Shown: one piece after another, positions 61,151 to 64,000 of the stretch
Layout of the letters: the number at the start of each line of letters is the position of its first letter
How positions within the stretch are numbered: position 1 is the first letter of the stretch
DNA from: Aldrovandia affinis
Lineage: Eukaryota > Chordata > Actinopteri > Notacanthiformes > Halosauridae
NCBI GenBank assembly: GCA_029706075.1
Contig: JAINUG010000728.1
Location: forward strand, 1 to 64,000
DNA length: 64,000 nt
Direction: 5' to 3'
The notes under the pieces: generated by a model
Database searches by the model: none
Seen by the model: the letters and a program-made list of their open reading frames with translations, nothing else
Told to the model about the DNA's origin: nothing
Program-made: the position numbers and the translations under genes

Positions 61151-61189
61151 ACTTAGTGACAGACAAAAATAGAAGACAAACAGTTGGAA

Positions 61190-61480
61190 AAACCCCTGTA
61201 GGATTTGAGTGCGTTTAGATATCTGCACCACATTTGTTGGCCTGATATGCCAGCACCAGTGATTTAAGTTTGATACGTGCTGCAATAGTGAGCCAGTGCA
61301 GTGTGGTGAGCAGTGGGGTGACGTGTGAATTTGGGTAGGTTGAAAACTAGACGTGCAGCGGCATTCTGCACTGGTTGCAGTGGCCTGATGGCACAAGGAA
61401 TTGCAGTAGTCCAAACTACCAGATTACCAAATCCTTGACCAGGAGTTGTGTGGCCTTTGGGTGAGGAATGGGCGGATTCT
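61190..61480 (-). mobile_element. L2-clade LINE ORF2 fragment
   Basis: Minus-strand text encodes RPLQPVQNAAARLVFNLPKF and KSLVLAYQA-like words in shifted frames, the C-terminal part of an L2 ORF2. Confidence 0.7.
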
Positions 61481-61789
61481 CACAGACTTAATCCCTCCCT
61501 CCCTAGGCAATGGTACCGCCAATTCCCACTGGGACCACATATACTAAAAATGTATGCATTCATTTCTGTAAGTCGCTGTGGATGAAAGCGTCTGCTAAAT
61601 TGCTGTTGTTGCTTCCGTGATATGCATATCAACATGATTGATATATTAGCCCGGTAAATCACTTTGGATAACAGCATGAGGTTCCCAGGCTACCGAGCCC
61701 CTTCATTGACAGGTGGTGAGTGAATGCTGCTACCCTTCCCATCTAATAGGTCAGGACAGACTAAGGCACATGCAGCAGAGATCACATAC

Positions 61790-61897
61790 TTTACGATGAG
61801 AGGGATGGCCATGGAGGTTTCAGGTGCTGTGAGATCATCAGCAGGAAGACAGACTGGGCCAGGAGCACAGAGATGGAGAGGGTCATCTTCTCCCCAC
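61790..61897 (-). pseudogene. Third lectin signal-peptide exon, nonsense at its end
   Basis: Same acceptor and MTLSISVLLAQSVFLLMIS leader as gene A exon 1 (ATG at 61886-61884). At 61793-61791 a TCA codon has become TAA just before the donor, so the exon ends in a stop. No downstream CTLD exons exist in the 3 kb to the left (61.8-58.7 kb). It is an orphan exon from a partial duplication. Confidence 0.75.
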
Positions 61898-61904
61898 CTG
61901 CAAC

Positions 61905-62104
61905 ACACACACATACTGACACACTGTCTCAAACACAGAACACACACACACATGCACATACTGACACACTGTCTCAAACATAGAGCACACACACATACTG
62001 ACACTGTCTCAAACACAGAACACACACACACACACGCGTACTGACACACTGTCTCAAACACAGAACACACACACACACATACTGACACACTGTCTCAAAC
62101 ATAG

Positions 62105-62164
<60 letters not shown>

Positions 62165-62313
62165 TACTGACACACTGTTCCAAACACAGAACACACACAG
62201 ATACACATACTGACACACTGTCTCAAACACAGAACACACACACACACACACACATGCATACTGACACACTGTCTCAAACACAGAACACACACAGATACAC
62301 ATACTGACACAAT
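61905..62313. repeat. CA-rich minisatellite, duplicate copy
   Basis: ACTGACACACTGTCTCAAAC-type units with CA runs (longest at about 62107-62160), the partner of 36330-36843 with different unit numbers. Confidence 0.9.
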
Positions 62314-62575
62314 GGTTGTTTTTCAATCGCCTGCTAGCTAACATATGTTAGCCAGTGAACTGTGAAATTAGGGATTTAACTGATCAGGAAAAATGATTGT
62401 TGAGTTTCACCAAAACACTTACTGTACTAATTTGGTTTTACTAAACAAAGTAGCCAGCTAGCTAGATTGTAGAAAGACGTATTGATTTCTTTGCATTAGC
62501 CGCTGGACCATAAGCCCTGAGAACACTGTTGTAAACACTGATCTCATGTGCACTTCTCAAATGCTCTATCATGTA

Positions 62576-63387
62576 ATCCTACCTTCAAAGTGTCTCTCAA
62601 ATGTGCCTTCTTTGAGGGAATTAACCGTTTCTATTCTGCCTGTGCAGGCAGCTGCCTTGCGATTGAGAAACAGCTAATATCTCAGACAGAACACACACTG
62701 ATGCACATAATGACAGACTACCTCATACACACACAGATACTGACCCACTGTCCCACATGATGCAGGAGGGACATGAGTGCAGACACCTGAATAAGTTTAG
62801 TTTCTCATTTTGAGTGCAAATGTCACATCCACAGACATTGCTAGTTTAGCAAAAGGGAGAGCTCTGACTAGATAAGTGACCCCAGTCCAGGCAAAGGTCT
62901 GTTGTAAAGTGTATGGTGAAAAATGTTTTAGATTTTTAGATTGATTGATCCCAGGTAGTTATCAACTGAATGACAGAAGAAGCAAAGGCTGAGAACTATG
63001 GATTAAATCATTTAAATCAGGAACACACACAAACACTAAAGCAATTCCTACCAAAATAAAGGAAATACTTGAGTACATTTTCTCTGTTATGGTGTGAGGT
63101 GCATTTTCCTTGCGTGGTTTAGGTTCACTCAACCCCTTAAAGAGCAAGGTAAATAGGCACGTCGATGAAACAAAAACAATCACACAGTTTTTGAATATTA
63201 CTTTACCGGTAGCTTTTGGTGACTCCATTGCTTTTGGAAAGCAGATTTTATCAAGTGAACAAAGACTCGATAGCATAAGCGGTAAGTGGCAGGTGCTGCC
63301 TACCTTCTTGCTTAGTTAGTGCTGAGACTCACCTCACAAAGCCTAAATAAATTATCTTTAATCAAATCACTCAGTCCCGGAAACTGA
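62576..63387. other. No recognised gene
   Basis: Spacer between the duplicated minus-strand exon and the duplicated plus-strand promoter. Open frames here have no recognisable domain. Confidence 0.5.
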
Positions 63388-63439
63388 TTTATACAGCAGA
63401 GCCTGCTAGAGAAAGAGAGACAGAGAAACTTTACTACAG
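63388..63439 (+). promoter_or_regulatory. Duplicate TATA box and non-coding exon 1 of a gene B paralogue
   Basis: TTTATACA at 63388-63395 and an exon end GAAACTTTACTACAG|GTAAGAT at 63439 match gene B exon 1 (38010). A third lectin-type gene may therefore start here on the plus strand; any further exons lie outside the window. A Rex1-like LINE begins about 30-40 bp into the intron. Confidence 0.5.
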
Positions 63440-63474
63440 GTAAGATTTTACAGTGTCTCCTGGCTCAATAGCGA

Positions 63475-64000
63475 AATTCCCAACAGTGCTGTTGAGCTAG
63501 CAGGACGCGAGCTACACCGAGCGGACAGATCAGCTGACTCGGGCAAATCACGTGGAGGAGGTTTGTGCATTTATGTAAACAAAGCTTGGTGCACAGACAA
63601 CTCCACTGTTGAGAGTCACTGCTCTGTTAACCTGGAATATCTCGTAGTTAAATGCAGACCTTTTTATCAGCCTAGGGAATTTACAGCTACCCTAGTGATT
63701 GCAACATACATACCCCCAGAATCTAATGCTAAGGCAGCAATGAAAGAGCTCCATGCTGCCATTAGCAAGTATCAGACAATGCATCCGGAGGCAGCCTTTA
63801 TCGTTGCAGGAGATTTTAATCACTCCAATCTGAAGACTGTGCTCCCCAAGTTTTACCAGCATGTCTCTTGTCCCACAAGAGGCAACAAAACTTTAGATCA
63901 CGTTTACACTAACATAAAGGAGGCATACAGAGCTGTTCCCCTCCCCACCTGGGACAGTCTGATCACCTCTCTTTGTTCCTACTACCCAAGTACACCCCAC
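63475..64000 (+). mobile_element. Rex1-like LINE, endonuclease part, cut by window end
   Basis: The plus strand encodes SADSGKSRGGGLCIYVNKAW, EYLVVKCRPFYQPREFTATL, YIPPESNAKAAMKELHAAI, AFIVAGDFNHSNLKTVLPKF and KTLDHVYTNIKEAYRAVPL. These are APE-type endonuclease blocks with wording typical of fish Rex1 (CR1-related) elements. A single-base loss near 63945 shifts the final SDH block out of frame. The element continues beyond the window. Confidence 0.8.

Larger units (their letters stand above)
61567..62575. repeat. Segmental duplication, partner at 35991-37106
   Basis: Same orientation and order as 35991-37106, including the signal exon of the minus-strand lectin and the minisatellite (61905-62313, fewer units). 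Only the upstream part of the gene is duplicated; no CTLD exons follow on the left. Confidence 0.9.

Noticed and set aside
62962-63276. 104-residue minus-strand frame with hydrophobic stretches
   Set aside because: No family recognised and no start or splice support; likely chance in AT-rich spacer.

Overview
The window is vertebrate genomic DNA, almost certainly from a ray-finned fish. This rests on the dense fish-type repeat load (L2-clade LINEs with the 3' tail GTAAGTCGCTCTGGATAAG, Tc1-like transposons, CR1- and Rex1-like LINEs, tRNA-headed SINEs, TTAA-flanked piggyBac-like elements), on spliced genes with GT/AG introns, and on a fish-style multi-domain C-type lectin locus. Nothing in the sequence fixes the species. 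No prokaryotic operon structure is present.

Layout. 1-9.8 kb is nested LINEs: a CR1-like copy, then an L2-clade LINE (- strand) split by a nearly full-length jockey-superfamily LINE (+ strand). 10.4-11.2 kb holds a broken PRY-SPRY (B30.2) exon and a possible minus-strand promoter. 11.4-17.2 kb has GA minisatellite, LINE, SINE, LTR and inverted-repeat transposon pieces. 17.4-22 kb is a Tc1-like element split by an almost complete L2 LINE flanked by a 9-bp duplication. 22.9-25.1 kb is a solo LTR split by a TTAA element that itself carries a Tc1-like passenger. 25.1-29.3 kb is L2 debris, a short AXL/TAM-type receptor kinase fragment and a TA-flanked MITE. 31.05-31.63 kb is a solo LTR.

The cellular genes are C-type lectin (CTLD) paralogues. 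Gene A (- strand, about 36.3 to 32.3 kb) has a signal-peptide exon, a QPD-type CTLD exon, a 39-nt linker exon and a divergent CTLD exon. Gene B (+ strand, about 37.96 to 56.14 kb) has a TATA box, a non-coding first exon, a candidate signal-peptide exon, three CTLD exons (EPN/WND, then QPD, then no calcium motifs) and two C-terminal exons ending in a stop. Its exon phases all agree and the predicted product is a secreted protein of about 456 residues. A and B lie head to head and share near-identical introns, so they are recent duplicates. A third copy of the divergent promoter region sits at 61.6-63.4 kb, where the minus-strand signal exon has a nonsense change. Gene B introns carry most of the right-hand repeats: piggyBac-like elements, a CR1 LINE inserted into a Tc1-like element, a hAT MITE, SINEs and a 470-bp polypurine tract.

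The right end holds a 5S rRNA pseudogene (about 59.4 kb), a solo LTR (59.9-60.35 kb), a hAT deletion derivative with a BED-finger ORF (60.4-61.15 kb) and a Rex1-like LINE running off the window. Many insertions can be ordered in time from target-site duplications and paralogous empty sites. The most unusual signals are a subterminal hairpin with two compensatory base-pair changes between copies of one TTAA element, and a TTAA element that appears to have moved together with a Tc1 passenger. All family names come from recognition by eye, not from a database search.
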